A DNA stretch of 30,719 nt from CAYPEL01 sp964409635 (GCA_964409635.1 CAYPEL010000014.1:1-30719), one strand, 5' to 3'. Shown: positions 7,711 through 15,853, counted from the first letter of the stretch. The notes: generated by a model not told the origin, from the sequence alone. Numbers and translations are program-made.

Positions 7711-8682
7711 ATGAACGACGACACTTTTAAGACACTCGGTCTTGCCGTCCTGGAAACAGAATCGGCCGCCATCAATGCGCTCAAACAACGCATCAATAAA
7801 GACTTTGTGCGTGCCTGCCAGTACATGCTCAATTGCGAAGGCCGGGTGGTGGTTATCGGCATGGGTAAATCCGGACATATCGGCGGTAAAATTGCCGCTA
7901 CATTAGCCAGTACCGGCACACCGGCATTTTTTGTCCACCCAGGTGAAGCCAGTCACGGTGACCTGGGCATGATTACCGCCAAGGATGTTGTTCTGGCCCT
8001 GTCAAACTCCGGTTCCACGAAAGAAATCCTGACTATCTTGCCGATCATCAAGCGGCTCGACGTACCCTTGATTTCAATGACAGGAGATGCATCATCCGCA
8101 CTCGCCACTGCCGCGTCGGTGAATATCGATGTCGGCGTGGAAAAAGAAGCCTGCCCCCTGGGTCTGGCGCCCACAGCGAGTACCACTGCCGCGCTGGCCA
8201 TGGGTGATGCGCTGGCCATTTCCTTACTGGAAGTGCGCGGCTTTACCTCGGACGATTTTGCCCGCTCTCACCCGGGCGGAAAACTCGGTCGCCGTTTACT
8301 GCTACTGATCGATGACATCATGCATACGGGTGAACGTGCACCTAAAGTTCCATCCGGCTCCCGTTTGTGCGACGCACTGCTCGAAGTCACCCGTAAAGGC
8401 ATTGGCGCCACGGCAATAGTCGATGACGAGGACATTGTGCTGGGTATTTTTACAGACGGTGACCTGCGCCGGGCAGTCGATCATGGCATTGACATGCGCA
8501 CCGCCAGCATCGATGAAGTCATGACACGTAACTGCACGCTGATACAGCCCGGACTGTTAGCGGCTGAAGCCTTGCAAATTATGGACAATGGGCATTTCAA
8601 TGCACTGCTGGTCGTCGATGAGAATAATAAACTGATCGGTGCGCTGAACATGCACGACCTGCTGCAAGCAGGCGTGGTTTGA
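7711..8682 (+). CDS. kdsD: Arabinose-5-phosphate isomerase KdsD
   Basis: Interconverts ribulose-5-phosphate and arabinose-5-phosphate, the first step towards Kdo in lipopolysaccharide. It has 323 residues. The N-terminal SIS domain shows VVVIGMGKSGHIGGKIAATL, HPGEASHGDLGMI and ALSNSGSTKEI; the GLAPTASTTAALAMGDALA block and ARSHPGGKLGRRLL are typical of KdsD. Two CBS domains follow (about residues 205-323). The 137 bases before it contain no gene. It is followed by kdsC after 26 bases. Confidence 0.96.
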   Translation: MNDDTFKTLGLAVLETESAAINALKQRINKDFVRACQYMLNCEGRVVVIGMGKSGHIGGKIAATLASTGTPAFFVHPGEASHGDLGMITAKDVVLALSNSGSTKEILTILPIIKRLDVPLISMTGDASSALATAASVNIDVGVEKEACPLGLAPTASTTAALAMGDALAISLLEVRGFTSDDFARSHPGGKLGRRLLLLIDDIMHTGERAPKVPSGSRLCDALLEVTRKGIGATAIVDDEDIVLGIFTDGDLRRAVDHGIDMRTASIDEVMTRNCTLIQPGLLAAEALQIMDNGHFNALLVVDENNKLIGALNMHDLLQAGVV

Positions 8683-8708
8683 TTTTTTAACTTGTTTTAT
8701 AGGTTATC

Positions 8709-9230
8709 ATGCAAGATATTCTAAAACGTGCTCGCGAAATTGAATTGTTGATTTTTGACGTCGACGGTGTACTGACCGACGGCAGCCTGTTTTTCGGCGA
8801 CGATGGCCAGGAATACAAGGCGTTCAATTCCCGCGATGGTCACGGTATCAAAATGCTACAGAAACACGGTGTGCAGTGCGCAATCATCACCGGGCGGACT
8901 TCAAAAGTCGTCGAATACCGGATGCAAAATCTCGGTATCGAAATGCTTTACCAGGGACAGCACGACAAAACCCAGGGCTATGCGGACTTAATCAAACGCA
9001 CCGGCCTGCAACACAAGCAGGTTGCCTATCTCGGTGATGATGTTGTCGATTTGCCGGTGATGCGCCTGGTCGGCTTGGCTATCGCTGTACAGGATGCACA
9101 CCCCTGGGTGCTGAAGCATACTCATTGGCAAACACCCAGTGCCGGCGGACAGGGTGCCGCGCGTGATGTCTGCGAGATGCTATTGGAAGCACGTGGCGTA
9201 CTGACCAAGGAGCTGGAAAGTTATTTGTGA
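8709..9230 (+). CDS. kdsC: Kdo-8-phosphate phosphatase KdsC
   Basis: A HAD-superfamily phosphatase of 173 residues that releases phosphate from Kdo-8-phosphate. The nucleophile motif is LLIFDVDGVLTDG, motif II is AIITGRTS and the metal-binding motif is YLGDDVVDLPVM. It lacks a cap domain, as expected for this tetrameric class. Its TGA stop overlaps the GTG start of lptC (GTGA), so the Kdo and LPS-transport genes are translationally coupled here. Confidence 0.96.
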   Translation: MQDILKRAREIELLIFDVDGVLTDGSLFFGDDGQEYKAFNSRDGHGIKMLQKHGVQCAIITGRTSKVVEYRMQNLGIEMLYQGQHDKTQGYADLIKRTGLQHKQVAYLGDDVVDLPVMRLVGLAIAVQDAHPWVLKHTHWQTPSAGGQGAARDVCEMLLEARGVLTKELESYL

Positions 9231-9799
9231 TCAAAGAGCTTTATTTTCTGGCCAGTGCGGTTATATGTGCGCTTGCTGTCAGTGCCTGGCTCTATCAATC
9301 CAATCAGTCCCCGGCTCTGCCCGCAAGCGCTGAACCAGCAGCCGACTCAGGTTACGATCAGTTTGTCGATGCCGTTCAGCTGACGCAGTGGAATACCGAT
9401 GGCCAGGCTGAGCATTATCTGCTTGCTGACCGTATGGAGCATTTCCCTGCCCGGCAATCCGCCGTGCTGATTAATCCGCGCGTACATACCAACGCTAACC
9501 ACGACCCTTTCTGGATTATAACGGCGGGCACGGCTTTGTTACCCGATACGGGTACAATCATCCAACTCGACAGCCAGGTTGTGCTGACCACGCGCAACCG
9601 TTCGGGTACTAAACGCACGCTGTATACGGAACAAATGCAGCTGGACACCCGTCTAAACCATGCCTATAGCAGCTTGCCGGTACGCATAGTATCAAATAGC
9701 GGTATAGTGGCCGGTACCGGCTTTCATGCTAATCTGAACACGCAGCGCATGAAGCTACATAATGAAGTACGCAGTCGACATGAAGAACGCAGCAATTAA
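9227..9799 (+). CDS. lptC: LPS export protein LptC
   Basis: A bitopic inner-membrane protein whose periplasmic beta-jellyroll passes LPS from LptB2FG to LptA. It has 190 residues (E. coli 191). One N-terminal transmembrane helix spans about residues 5-23, followed by a Pro/Ala-rich linker and the LptC domain with YLLADRMEHFP, LINPRV, WIITAGTALLPDTGTIIQL and LDTRLNHAYSSLPVRI. The start is GTG, overlapping the kdsC stop. Its last 20 bases overlap the inferred native start of lptA at 9780. Confidence 0.93.
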   Translation: MIKELYFLASAVICALAVSAWLYQSNQSPALPASAEPAADSGYDQFVDAVQLTQWNTDGQAEHYLLADRMEHFPARQSAVLINPRVHTNANHDPFWIITAGTALLPDTGTIIQLDSQVVLTTRNRSGTKRTLYTEQMQLDTRLNHAYSSLPVRIVSNSGIVAGTGFHANLNTQRMKLHNEVRSRHEERSN

Positions 9800-10457
9800 C
9801 AAATTATACCCATCGCGGACAGGTTTTCCCGGTATATGGTGCGTAGATTTTCGCTCATGGCAAGGCGCAACGACGAGTAATATTCGCTATATTGCGAGGA
9901 GTTGCAACGCAGCCATGGGTGAAAAGATGCGTGCCAGATACCGGGAAAACCTGTCCGCGATGGGTATGTTATTACTTGCACTGACCGTCCTGCCCGGCGC
10001 CAGCCTGGCATTATCTGCAGATAAAAACCAGCCTATGCTGATCGAAGCTGACAGCGCCGAGCTGGATGATAAACAAGGCATCAGCACCTACACGGGAAAT
10101 GTAAAAGTCACCCAGGGAACACTGGTGCTCACAGGCTCAACGATGACCGTGCACAACGTTGACGATGATATTAGCAAAGTGATTGTGACCGGCTCACCAG
10201 CGACCTACAAACAACGTCCGGACGGCAAGCAGGAAGATGTCAACGCAAAAGCCCAGCTGATGGAATATTTCAAGTCCCCCGAAAAAATTATCCTGACGAC
10301 GGAAGCCGTCGTCGAACAGGGAGGGGACGTTTTACGCAGTGACCGTATCGTTTATAACATCAGCAACGATCAGGTAACGGCGGGCGGCAGCAATCCAGGG
10401 CAACGGGTACGCATCACCTTACAGCCCAAGAAGAAAAACAATGAAGCCTCCCAATGA
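9780..10457 (+). CDS. lptA: LPS-binding periplasmic protein LptA, with an in-frame palindromic insertion
   Basis: LptA forms the periplasmic bridge that carries LPS to the outer membrane. The mature domain begins near DKNQPMLIEADSAELDD and continues with STYTGNVKVTQGTLVLTGS and an OstA/LptA beta-jellyroll to a lysine-rich end. ATG 9780 overlaps the end of lptC and starts MKNAAINK. The next 54 codons (9806-9967) are a palindromic element with no stop. The reading frame then resumes with LLLALTVLPGASLALSA, a signal-peptide core and cleavage site. Without the element the protein would be 171 residues with a standard signal peptide. Alternative starts are 9762 upstream, and 9915, 9927, 9960 or 9966, the last four supplied by or touching the element. 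9915 has GAGGAG 13 bases ahead and would give basic residues before the core. The stop overlaps lptB (ATGA). Identity is firm; the start in use is not. Confidence 0.85.
   Translation: MKNAAINKLYPSRTGFPGIWCVDFRSWQGATTSNIRYIARSCNAAMGEKMRARYRENLSAMGMLLLALTVLPGASLALSADKNQPMLIEADSAELDDKQGISTYTGNVKVTQGTLVLTGSTMTVHNVDDDISKVIVTGSPATYKQRPDGKQEDVNAKAQLMEYFKSPEKIILTTEAVVEQGGDVLRSDRIVYNISNDQVTAGGSNPGQRVRITLQPKKKNNEASQ
9806..9967. repeat. Protein-coding palindromic repeat (MITE-like), 162 bases
   Basis: The outer arms are perfect 30-base inverted repeats: 9806-9835 (ATACCCATCGCGGACAGG...) and 9938-9967 (...CCTGTCCGCGATGGGTAT). The inner part is an imperfect palindrome as well: left CGCTCATGGCAAGGCGCAAC answers right GTTGCAACGCAGCCATGGGT. 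The centre lies near 9886. It encodes no transposase. Its length is a multiple of three and the lptA frame is open through it; the equivalent minus-strand frame is also open. It looks like a non-autonomous mobile repeat mobilised in trans. Exact target duplication cannot be fixed, because candidate TA, TAT and TTA duplications overlap the arms. Confidence 0.85.
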
Positions 10458-11179
10458 GCCGGCTTGAAGCGCGTAATCTCAGTAAACGATACGGTAAACG
10501 ACAGGTTGTTGAAGACGTTTCACTGGACGTCGAAAGCGGTGAGGTCGTCGGCTTGCTGGGCCCCAATGGCGCCGGTAAAACCACCTGTTTTTACATGATC
10601 GTCGGCCTGGTACCCAGTAACAGTGGCAGCATTACCCTGGACGGAGTAGACCTTACCCGCCAGCCTATGCACATCCGGGCGCGCAACGGGCTGGGTTATC
10701 TGCCCCAGGAAGCCTCGGTGTTCCGCAAACTTTCCGTGGCTGATAATCTGCTGGCGGTGCTAGAGCTGCGTAAGGATTTAAGCCAGCCGGAACGCATCGA
10801 TAAAGCTGAAAGTCTGCTACAGGAATTACACATAGCGCATTTACGCGGGCAACTGGGCATGAGCCTGTCAGGTGGAGAGCGGCGGCGCGTCGAAATAGCC
10901 CGCGCCCTGGCCATGGATCCACGCTTTATGCTGCTGGATGAACCCTTCGCCGGCGTCGACCCTATCTCGGTCATTGATATACAATCGATTGTCCGCAACC
11001 TGTGCGAGCGCGGTATCGGCGTATTGATCACCGACCACAATGTGCGGGAGACCCTGGGCATCTGTAATCGGGCCTATATTATGGGCGCGGGTAAAACGCT
11101 GGCAGAAGGCGCCCCTGAAGCGATTTTGAAGAACCAGAAGGTGCGTGAGGTCTACCTGGGCGAGGAATTCAGAATGTGA
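10454..11179 (+). CDS. lptB: LPS export ABC transporter ATPase LptB
   Basis: The cytosolic ATPase that powers LPS extraction with LptFG. It has 241 residues (E. coli 241). Walker A is GPNGAGKTTCF, followed by the Q-loop region GYLPQEASVFRKLSV with the LptB-typical YLPQE, signature LSGGERRRVEIARALA, Walker B FMLLDEPFAGVDP and the switch histidine in ITDHNVRETL. The AYIMGAGKTLAEG segment and C-terminal VREVYLGEEFRM also fit LptB. It overlaps lptA by four bases (ATGA). Confidence 0.97.
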   Translation: MSRLEARNLSKRYGKRQVVEDVSLDVESGEVVGLLGPNGAGKTTCFYMIVGLVPSNSGSITLDGVDLTRQPMHIRARNGLGYLPQEASVFRKLSVADNLLAVLELRKDLSQPERIDKAESLLQELHIAHLRGQLGMSLSGGERRRVEIARALAMDPRFMLLDEPFAGVDPISVIDIQSIVRNLCERGIGVLITDHNVRETLGICNRAYIMGAGKTLAEGAPEAILKNQKVREVYLGEEFRM

Positions 11180-11187
11180 AATATTTC

Positions 11188-11215
11188 TTCACTGGCATAA
11201 TAAATGCAGTAGAAT
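11188..11215 (+). promoter_or_regulatory. Possible sigma-70 promoter upstream of rpoN
   Basis: TTCACT (11188-11193) and TAGAAT (11210-11215) are separated by 16 bases and resemble -35 and -10 boxes. They enclose the sigma-54-like site, so the two forms of polymerase would compete for the same region. The -35 is a weak match. Confidence 0.25.
11193..11208 (+). promoter_or_regulatory. Sigma-54-type promoter (-24/-12) upstream of rpoN
   Basis: TGGCATAATAAATGCA fits the 16-base sigma-54 consensus TGGCACG-N4-TTGCW: TGGCA is exact, and the GC of the -12 box is at the correct spacing from the -24 GG. It lies 82 bases before the rpoN start and just after lptB. This would suggest autoregulation of rpoN. 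It overlaps a possible sigma-70 promoter, so usage is inferred only. Confidence 0.4.
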
Positions 11216-11290
11216 GTCGGTACAGGCCTTACAGCTTTATGATAGCCACTCTACAAAAAACATAAGCAGTAACAATTACGCAATGGACGT

Positions 11291-12754
11291 ATGAAACAAT
11301 CAATCCAGCTTCGTCTTGGTCAAAGCCTGACCATGACACCCCAGTTACAGCAGGCCATCCGGCTGCTGCAGCTGTCGACGCTTGAATTGCAAATGGAAGT
11401 CCAGACAGTACTGGACTCCAATCTGATGCTGGAACGCGAGGAAGACGCGGCTACCTCCGAGCCGCTGGCTAACACCGAATTACAGGAAAAAGAATCCGCC
11501 GAAGCAAATACCACGGAAGCAAGTGGTTCGACAGATACCCTGCCCGATGAGTTACCCGTCGACACCAACTGGGAAGACACTTATGACATGGGTGCAACCA
11601 GCTACAGCGCACCTGCAAGCAATGACAACCGCGATTTTCTTGAAATCCAGAGTGGCAGAGGAGAAAGCCTCTACGATCATTTGCGCTGGCAACTCGATCT
11701 CACCACCTTCAGCGATGTGGATCAGGTGATCGCCGAGATCATCATTGATGCCATCAATGATGACGGCTACCTGCAAATATCTGTCGAAGAAATCCGTGAA
11801 AATCTGGATCTGCCGGACGAATTGGAAATCGGCGATGAGGAAATCTGCGCGGTATTAAAACGCATCCAGCATTTTGACCCGGTCGGTGTCGCTGCCCGTA
11901 ATCCGGCCGAATGCCTGCAAATCCAGCTTGCCCAGCTGGATCCGGCCACCGCCTGGCTGGCCGAGGCGAACCAACTGGTCAATGAACATGTCGGCCTGCT
12001 GGGAAATCGGGACTATAATCAGATTATGCGGCGTATGAAGCTGTCCGAAACGCAGCTTCAGGAAGTACTCGGGCTGGTACAGTCACTCAATCCAAGGCCT
12101 GGGTCGCAGATAACCAGCAGTACGCCGCAGTACGTTGTTCCTGATGTATATGTTACAAAACGCAAAGGCAAGTGGGCAGTGGATCTGAATATCGACGCAG
12201 CGCCGAAAATACGCATTAACAGTCACTACGCGAGCCTCGTAAAACGAGCAGATAATAGTAAGGATAACAGTTACTTGCGTAACCATTTACAGGAAGCACG
12301 CTGGTTTCTGAAAAGCCTGCAAAGTCGGCATGAAACGCTGCTCAAAGTCGCGACCTGCATTGTTGAACGGCAACGGAATTTCTTCGAATACGGCGATGAG
12401 GCCATGAAGCCGCTGGTACTGCGGGATATCGCTGAAACCGTGGAAATGCACGAATCCACTATTTCCCGTGTCACTACCCAGAAATATATGCATACCCCCC
12501 GCGGCATCTTTGAATTCAAATACTTTTTTTCCAGCCATGTGAGCACCGATGCAGGCGGTGAGTGCTCTGCAACGGCTATCCGCGCCATTATCAAAAAACT
12601 GGTGGTGGCAGAAAATGTAACAAAACCCCTCAGCGATAGTAAAATTGCCGGCCTGTTGGCCGATCAAGGAGTCAGGGTTGCTCGCAGAACCATTGCAAAA
12701 TACCGTGAGGCTATGGCGATACCACCATCGAATGAACGTAAACGCCTCGCCTGA
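11291..12754 (+). CDS. rpoN: RNA polymerase sigma-54 factor
   Basis: The alternative sigma factor that recognises -24/-12 promoters and needs AAA+ activators. It has 487 residues. Region I is the glutamine/leucine-rich start QLRLGQSLTMTPQLQQAIRL, with LLQLSTLELQ after it. Region II is an acidic stretch (about residues 50-110). The core-binding domain follows, then the helix-turn-helix ETVEMHESTISRVTTQKY, and the RpoN box near the C-terminus reads ARRTIAKYREAM. The next gene, hpf, follows after 24 bases, the standard rpoN-hpf-ptsN arrangement. Confidence 0.97.
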   Translation: MKQSIQLRLGQSLTMTPQLQQAIRLLQLSTLELQMEVQTVLDSNLMLEREEDAATSEPLANTELQEKESAEANTTEASGSTDTLPDELPVDTNWEDTYDMGATSYSAPASNDNRDFLEIQSGRGESLYDHLRWQLDLTTFSDVDQVIAEIIIDAINDDGYLQISVEEIRENLDLPDELEIGDEEICAVLKRIQHFDPVGVAARNPAECLQIQLAQLDPATAWLAEANQLVNEHVGLLGNRDYNQIMRRMKLSETQLQEVLGLVQSLNPRPGSQITSSTPQYVVPDVYVTKRKGKWAVDLNIDAAPKIRINSHYASLVKRADNSKDNSYLRNHLQEARWFLKSLQSRHETLLKVATCIVERQRNFFEYGDEAMKPLVLRDIAETVEMHESTISRVTTQKYMHTPRGIFEFKYFFSSHVSTDAGGECSATAIRAIIKKLVVAENVTKPLSDSKIAGLLADQGVRVARRTIAKYREAMAIPPSNERKRLA

Positions 12755-12778
12755 GGCCAGCTTAAAGAGGAGACACAC

Positions 12779-13102
12779 ATGCAAATAGACTTGACCGGAC
12801 ATCACGTGGATTTGACCGATCCTTTACGCAATTACGTTAATGAGAAGTTTCAAAGGCTGGAGCGGCACTTTGACCATGTAACCGATGTTCATGTGATTCT
12901 TAGTGTAGAAAAACTTCGCCATAAAGCTGAAGCAACCATGATGATAACCGGCGGCAAACTCTTCGCCGATAGCACAGAAGCAGATATGTATGCCGCTATA
13001 GATGGCTTGACCGACAAACTCGACCGACAAATTAAAAAGCACAAGGAGAAGCTGACAGATCACCACCGCAGTGAAGGCTCTATCAAGAACCAGTTGATCT
13101 AA
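12779..13102 (+). CDS. hpf: Ribosome hibernation promoting factor, short form
   Basis: A ribosome-binding protein of the HPF/YfiA family that promotes inactive 100S dimers or protects ribosomes in stationary phase. It has 107 residues, so it is the short form without the C-terminal dimerisation domain. Landmarks are ITGHHVDLTDPLRNYV-like N-terminal residues (here LTGHHVDLTDPLRNYVNEKF), VHVILSVEKLRHKAEATM and DMYAAIDGLTDKLDRQIKKHK. A strong AGAGGAG ribosome binding site lies six bases before the ATG. It is co-transcribed with rpoN by position. Confidence 0.95.
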   Translation: MQIDLTGHHVDLTDPLRNYVNEKFQRLERHFDHVTDVHVILSVEKLRHKAEATMMITGGKLFADSTEADMYAAIDGLTDKLDRQIKKHKEKLTDHHRSEGSIKNQLI

Positions 13103-13149
13103 CTAATCACCGGCAACCGATTCACCGCCTCAGCGGCAGCTTGAAGAAT

Positions 13150-13620
13150 ATGCAGATAAGCGAACTCTTTCACCCGGCACGAATTTCCTGCCAACAAAGC
13201 TGCGCCAGTAAAAAACGCAGCCTGGAATTACTCAGCCGGCTGCTAGCCGATTCGACACCCGATCTAACCGAAGGCGAAATTTTCGACAGTTTGATCGGGC
13301 GGGAACGGCTCGGCAGTACCGGACTGGGTAAGGGTGTCGCCATACCACACGGCCGGATTCAAGGATTGACCAAGCCGATGGGCGCACTACTGACCCTCGA
13401 CGAGGGTGTGGATTTCGATGCGCTAGACAAACAACCCGTGGATTTACTCTTTGCCTTGCTGGTACCTGAAGAATCCACCGAGGAGCACTTACAGATCCTC
13501 GCCACTTTAGCCGAGCTATTCAGCCAACCTGGTTTGTGCCAGCAGATTAGGCTCAGCCAGGATGGAGACAGTTGCTACGAACTCCTTCAGGCGCAGGATC
13601 AACACTCACTGTCCGCATGA
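13150..13620 (+). CDS. ptsN: Nitrogen-regulatory PTS enzyme IIA (PtsN)
   Basis: The output protein of the nitrogen PTS. Its phosphorylation state controls targets such as potassium transport and sigma-54-linked processes in other species. It has 156 residues from ATG 13150, chosen because family members begin MQ-x-SELL. A TTG at 13141 would add three residues. The phosphorylated histidine is H67 in GKGVAIPHGRI. The C-terminal ALLVPEESTEEHLQILATLAELF block is typical. Its stop overlaps the hprK start (ATGA). Confidence 0.93.
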   Translation: MQISELFHPARISCQQSCASKKRSLELLSRLLADSTPDLTEGEIFDSLIGRERLGSTGLGKGVAIPHGRIQGLTKPMGALLTLDEGVDFDALDKQPVDLLFALLVPEESTEEHLQILATLAELFSQPGLCQQIRLSQDGDSCYELLQAQDQHSLSA

Positions 13621-14567
13621 CCGTCGACTCATCAGTCGGGGCATTATTCGATTCACTGCAGGAAAAGCTAGATTTATCCTGGCCTGGCGGCAGGCGGGGC
13701 AACAGCCGGATCATTGAGTCCAGTCCGCCCGAAAATGCAGAAATATCCCTGGTTGGCCATCTGAACCTGATTCACCTGCACCGGGTGCAGATCATCGGTC
13801 ATACTGAATTAAGCTACTTAGACAGCCTCGACGTACAAGCCCGGAAAGAGCTGCTCAAGACATTATTTTCAGGCACCACAGACCTGATTATTTTTTCCGG
13901 CTCACTACAACCACCCGACGACATTAAACAACGCAGCGCAGCTACCAATACACCGTTGTTTACTTCCACACAGACTTCACAACTGTTGGTCAACTACCTG
14001 CAGTATTACTTAACTAGTTTGTTTGCCGAGAAAATTACCCTGCACGGCGTTTATCTTGAAGTCTTCAGTCTCGGCCTATTCATTACCGGTGAGGCCAGCG
14101 CCGGAAAAAGTGAACTGGCCCTGGAACTGATAACCCGCGGGCACCGTCTGGTTGCAGATGACGCGCCCAGCTTTGCGAGAACGGCCCCGGATACCATCAA
14201 TGGGCATTGTCCAGGCATGCTTCAGGATGTACTGGAAGTACGTGGTCTGGGCATTCTTAACATTCGCGCGATGTTTGGCGATAGTGCGATAAAACAGAAT
14301 CGGAATTTACGCCTAATCCTCAAACTCCAACACATGGATGAGAGCCAGATTCGTACCATCGATAAGTTAGAGGGCTGCCGCAACACTCGGGTCATACTCG
14401 GCGTAAAAATCCCTGAGATTACACTGCCTGTCGCCCCCGGGCGTAATCTTGCGGTGCTGGCTGAAGCGGCTGCCCGTAACCATATGTTGAACTTGCGCGG
14501 TTTCGATGCCGGCAAGCGTTTTATTGAAAAACAATCACGTCAACTTGGCAATGAACAAAAAATATAA
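13617..14567 (+). CDS. hprK: HPr kinase/phosphorylase
   Basis: A bifunctional enzyme that phosphorylates HPr on Ser46 using ATP and reverses this with phosphate. It has 316 residues. The conserved catalytic histidine lies in LHGVYLEV (H143). Walker A is GEASAGKS (158-165). Further motifs are GHRLVADDA, and VRGLGILNIRAMFGD, the HprK signature. I placed the start at ATG 13617, overlapping the ptsN stop, because longer frames run inside ptsN. The HPr in this operon carries Ser46, consistent with a working pair. Confidence 0.94.
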   Translation: MTVDSSVGALFDSLQEKLDLSWPGGRRGNSRIIESSPPENAEISLVGHLNLIHLHRVQIIGHTELSYLDSLDVQARKELLKTLFSGTTDLIIFSGSLQPPDDIKQRSAATNTPLFTSTQTSQLLVNYLQYYLTSLFAEKITLHGVYLEVFSLGLFITGEASAGKSELALELITRGHRLVADDAPSFARTAPDTINGHCPGMLQDVLEVRGLGILNIRAMFGDSAIKQNRNLRLILKLQHMDESQIRTIDKLEGCRNTRVILGVKIPEITLPVAPGRNLAVLAEAAARNHMLNLRGFDAGKRFIEKQSRQLGNEQKI

Positions 14568-14588
14568 CCTGACCATCATACCTATGTT

Positions 14589-15443
14589 ATGAATATTTTT
14601 ATCGTCAGCGGTTTGTCCGGCTCTGGAAAGTCGGTCGCGCTCAACACCCTGGAAGACATTGGCTATTATTGCGTTGACAACCTGCCGATCAGCATGCTCG
14701 AACAGTTTATCGAAGAAATCGGCCAAGCGACTACACCGGTTGAAGGTATTGCGGTCGGTATCGATGTACGCAACCTGTCTACCCAGATTGAAAAATTTGG
14801 TGGCATCTTGAGTTCCCTGCGCAACCAGGGGATCAACTATCAGATATTGTTTCTCAAATGCAATAATCAAACCTTGCTAAAACGGTTCGGCGAAACCCGC
14901 CGCAAACACCCGCTCAGCAACTCGCGTACCTCGTTACAGGAAGCCATTAATACCGAACAAACCCTACTGCAACCGATCGCCGGCGAAGCCGATATGGTTA
15001 TCGATACCAGCCATACCAATGTGCACCAGCTACGTGATTTGGTGCACCAACGAATCGAACACAGTCAGGGGGAATCCATGTCACTGCTGTTCGAGTCTTT
15101 CGGGTACAAACAGGGTATTCCGGGCGACGCCGATTTTGTATTCGATGCACGTTGCCTGCCGAATCCCTACTGGGATGAACAGCTCCGGGCCTTAACCGGG
15201 CTGGACTCAGCCGTCATAGAATTCCTGGAAAAGCAGCCACAGGTTATTGCAATGCGTAACCAGCTCCAGGATTATTTACTCACCTGGCTGCCAGAATTTG
15301 CCCGGGCAAGCCGCAGTTATTTAACGATTGCAATCGGTTGTACCGGCGGTAAACACCGCTCTGTCTACTTGATAGAAGCGCTTGCAAAACATTTCCGGAA
15401 TAACCATCCAAATCTGGTAATCCGCCACCGGGATCTTGCATGA
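14589..15443 (+). CDS. rapZ: RNase adapter protein RapZ
   Basis: An RNA- and nucleotide-binding protein which in E. coli hands the small RNA GlmZ to RNase E and so controls glucosamine-6-phosphate synthesis. It has 284 residues, exactly the E. coli length. Walker A is GLSGSGKS (8-15), followed by DNLPISMLEQF and AVGIDVRN. The C-terminal RNA-binding half contains SFGYKQGIPGDADFVFDARCLPNPYW, split across usual motifs, and the terminal IAIGCTGGKHRSVYLIEAL. Its stop overlaps the next start (ATGA). Whether a GlmZ-type sRNA exists here is unknown. Confidence 0.95.
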   Translation: MNIFIVSGLSGSGKSVALNTLEDIGYYCVDNLPISMLEQFIEEIGQATTPVEGIAVGIDVRNLSTQIEKFGGILSSLRNQGINYQILFLKCNNQTLLKRFGETRRKHPLSNSRTSLQEAINTEQTLLQPIAGEADMVIDTSHTNVHQLRDLVHQRIEHSQGESMSLLFESFGYKQGIPGDADFVFDARCLPNPYWDEQLRALTGLDSAVIEFLEKQPQVIAMRNQLQDYLLTWLPEFARASRSYLTIAIGCTGGKHRSVYLIEALAKHFRNNHPNLVIRHRDLA

Positions 15444-15853
15444 ACGTCGGTATCTTAATGATCACCCACGGAAATATCGGCGCTGTCATACTGCAGGCGG
15501 CCACTCATGTGCTCGGCGTATGCCCGCTTGCCACGCAAACCCTGTCTGCACCCCCGGATTGTGACCCGGAAGATATTTTCCATGCAGCACTAAATACCAT
15601 CAGCAAGCTGGACCACGGCGACGGCGTCCTGGTGCTGACTGACCTGTACGGATCGACAGCCTGCAATATTGCCTGCCGTTTACAGGATCATCACGCGGTA
15701 AGAATTGTATCCGGCCTGAACCTTCCCATGCTGGTACGTTTGTTGAACTACCCGGATCTATCACTGGATAAGCTCGTAGAAAAAGCCGCCAGTGGTGGCC
15801 GTGACGGTGTCCAGCAATGCGTTGCAGGGGAGACGCTCAGCCGTGCAAAATAA
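15440..15853 (+). CDS. PTS system mannose-type IIA component
   Basis: A cytosolic EIIA-man domain protein of 137 residues. The phosphorylated histidine is H10 in ILMITHGNIG. GDGVLVLTDLYGSTACNIAC and IVSGLNLPMLVRLLNY are characteristic of the fold. No IIB, IIC or IID partner is nearby, so it is more likely a regulatory phosphoacceptor than part of a sugar permease. It overlaps rapZ by four bases and the HPr gene by eleven. Confidence 0.9.
   Translation: MNVGILMITHGNIGAVILQAATHVLGVCPLATQTLSAPPDCDPEDIFHAALNTISKLDHGDGVLVLTDLYGSTACNIACRLQDHHAVRIVSGLNLPMLVRLLNYPDLSLDKLVEKAASGGRDGVQQCVAGETLSRAK

Noticed and set aside
9796..10011. Minus-strand open frame of 71 codons across the start of lptA
   Set aside because: It is the mirror reading of the palindromic element plus antisense of the LptA signal peptide; it has no independent support as a gene.
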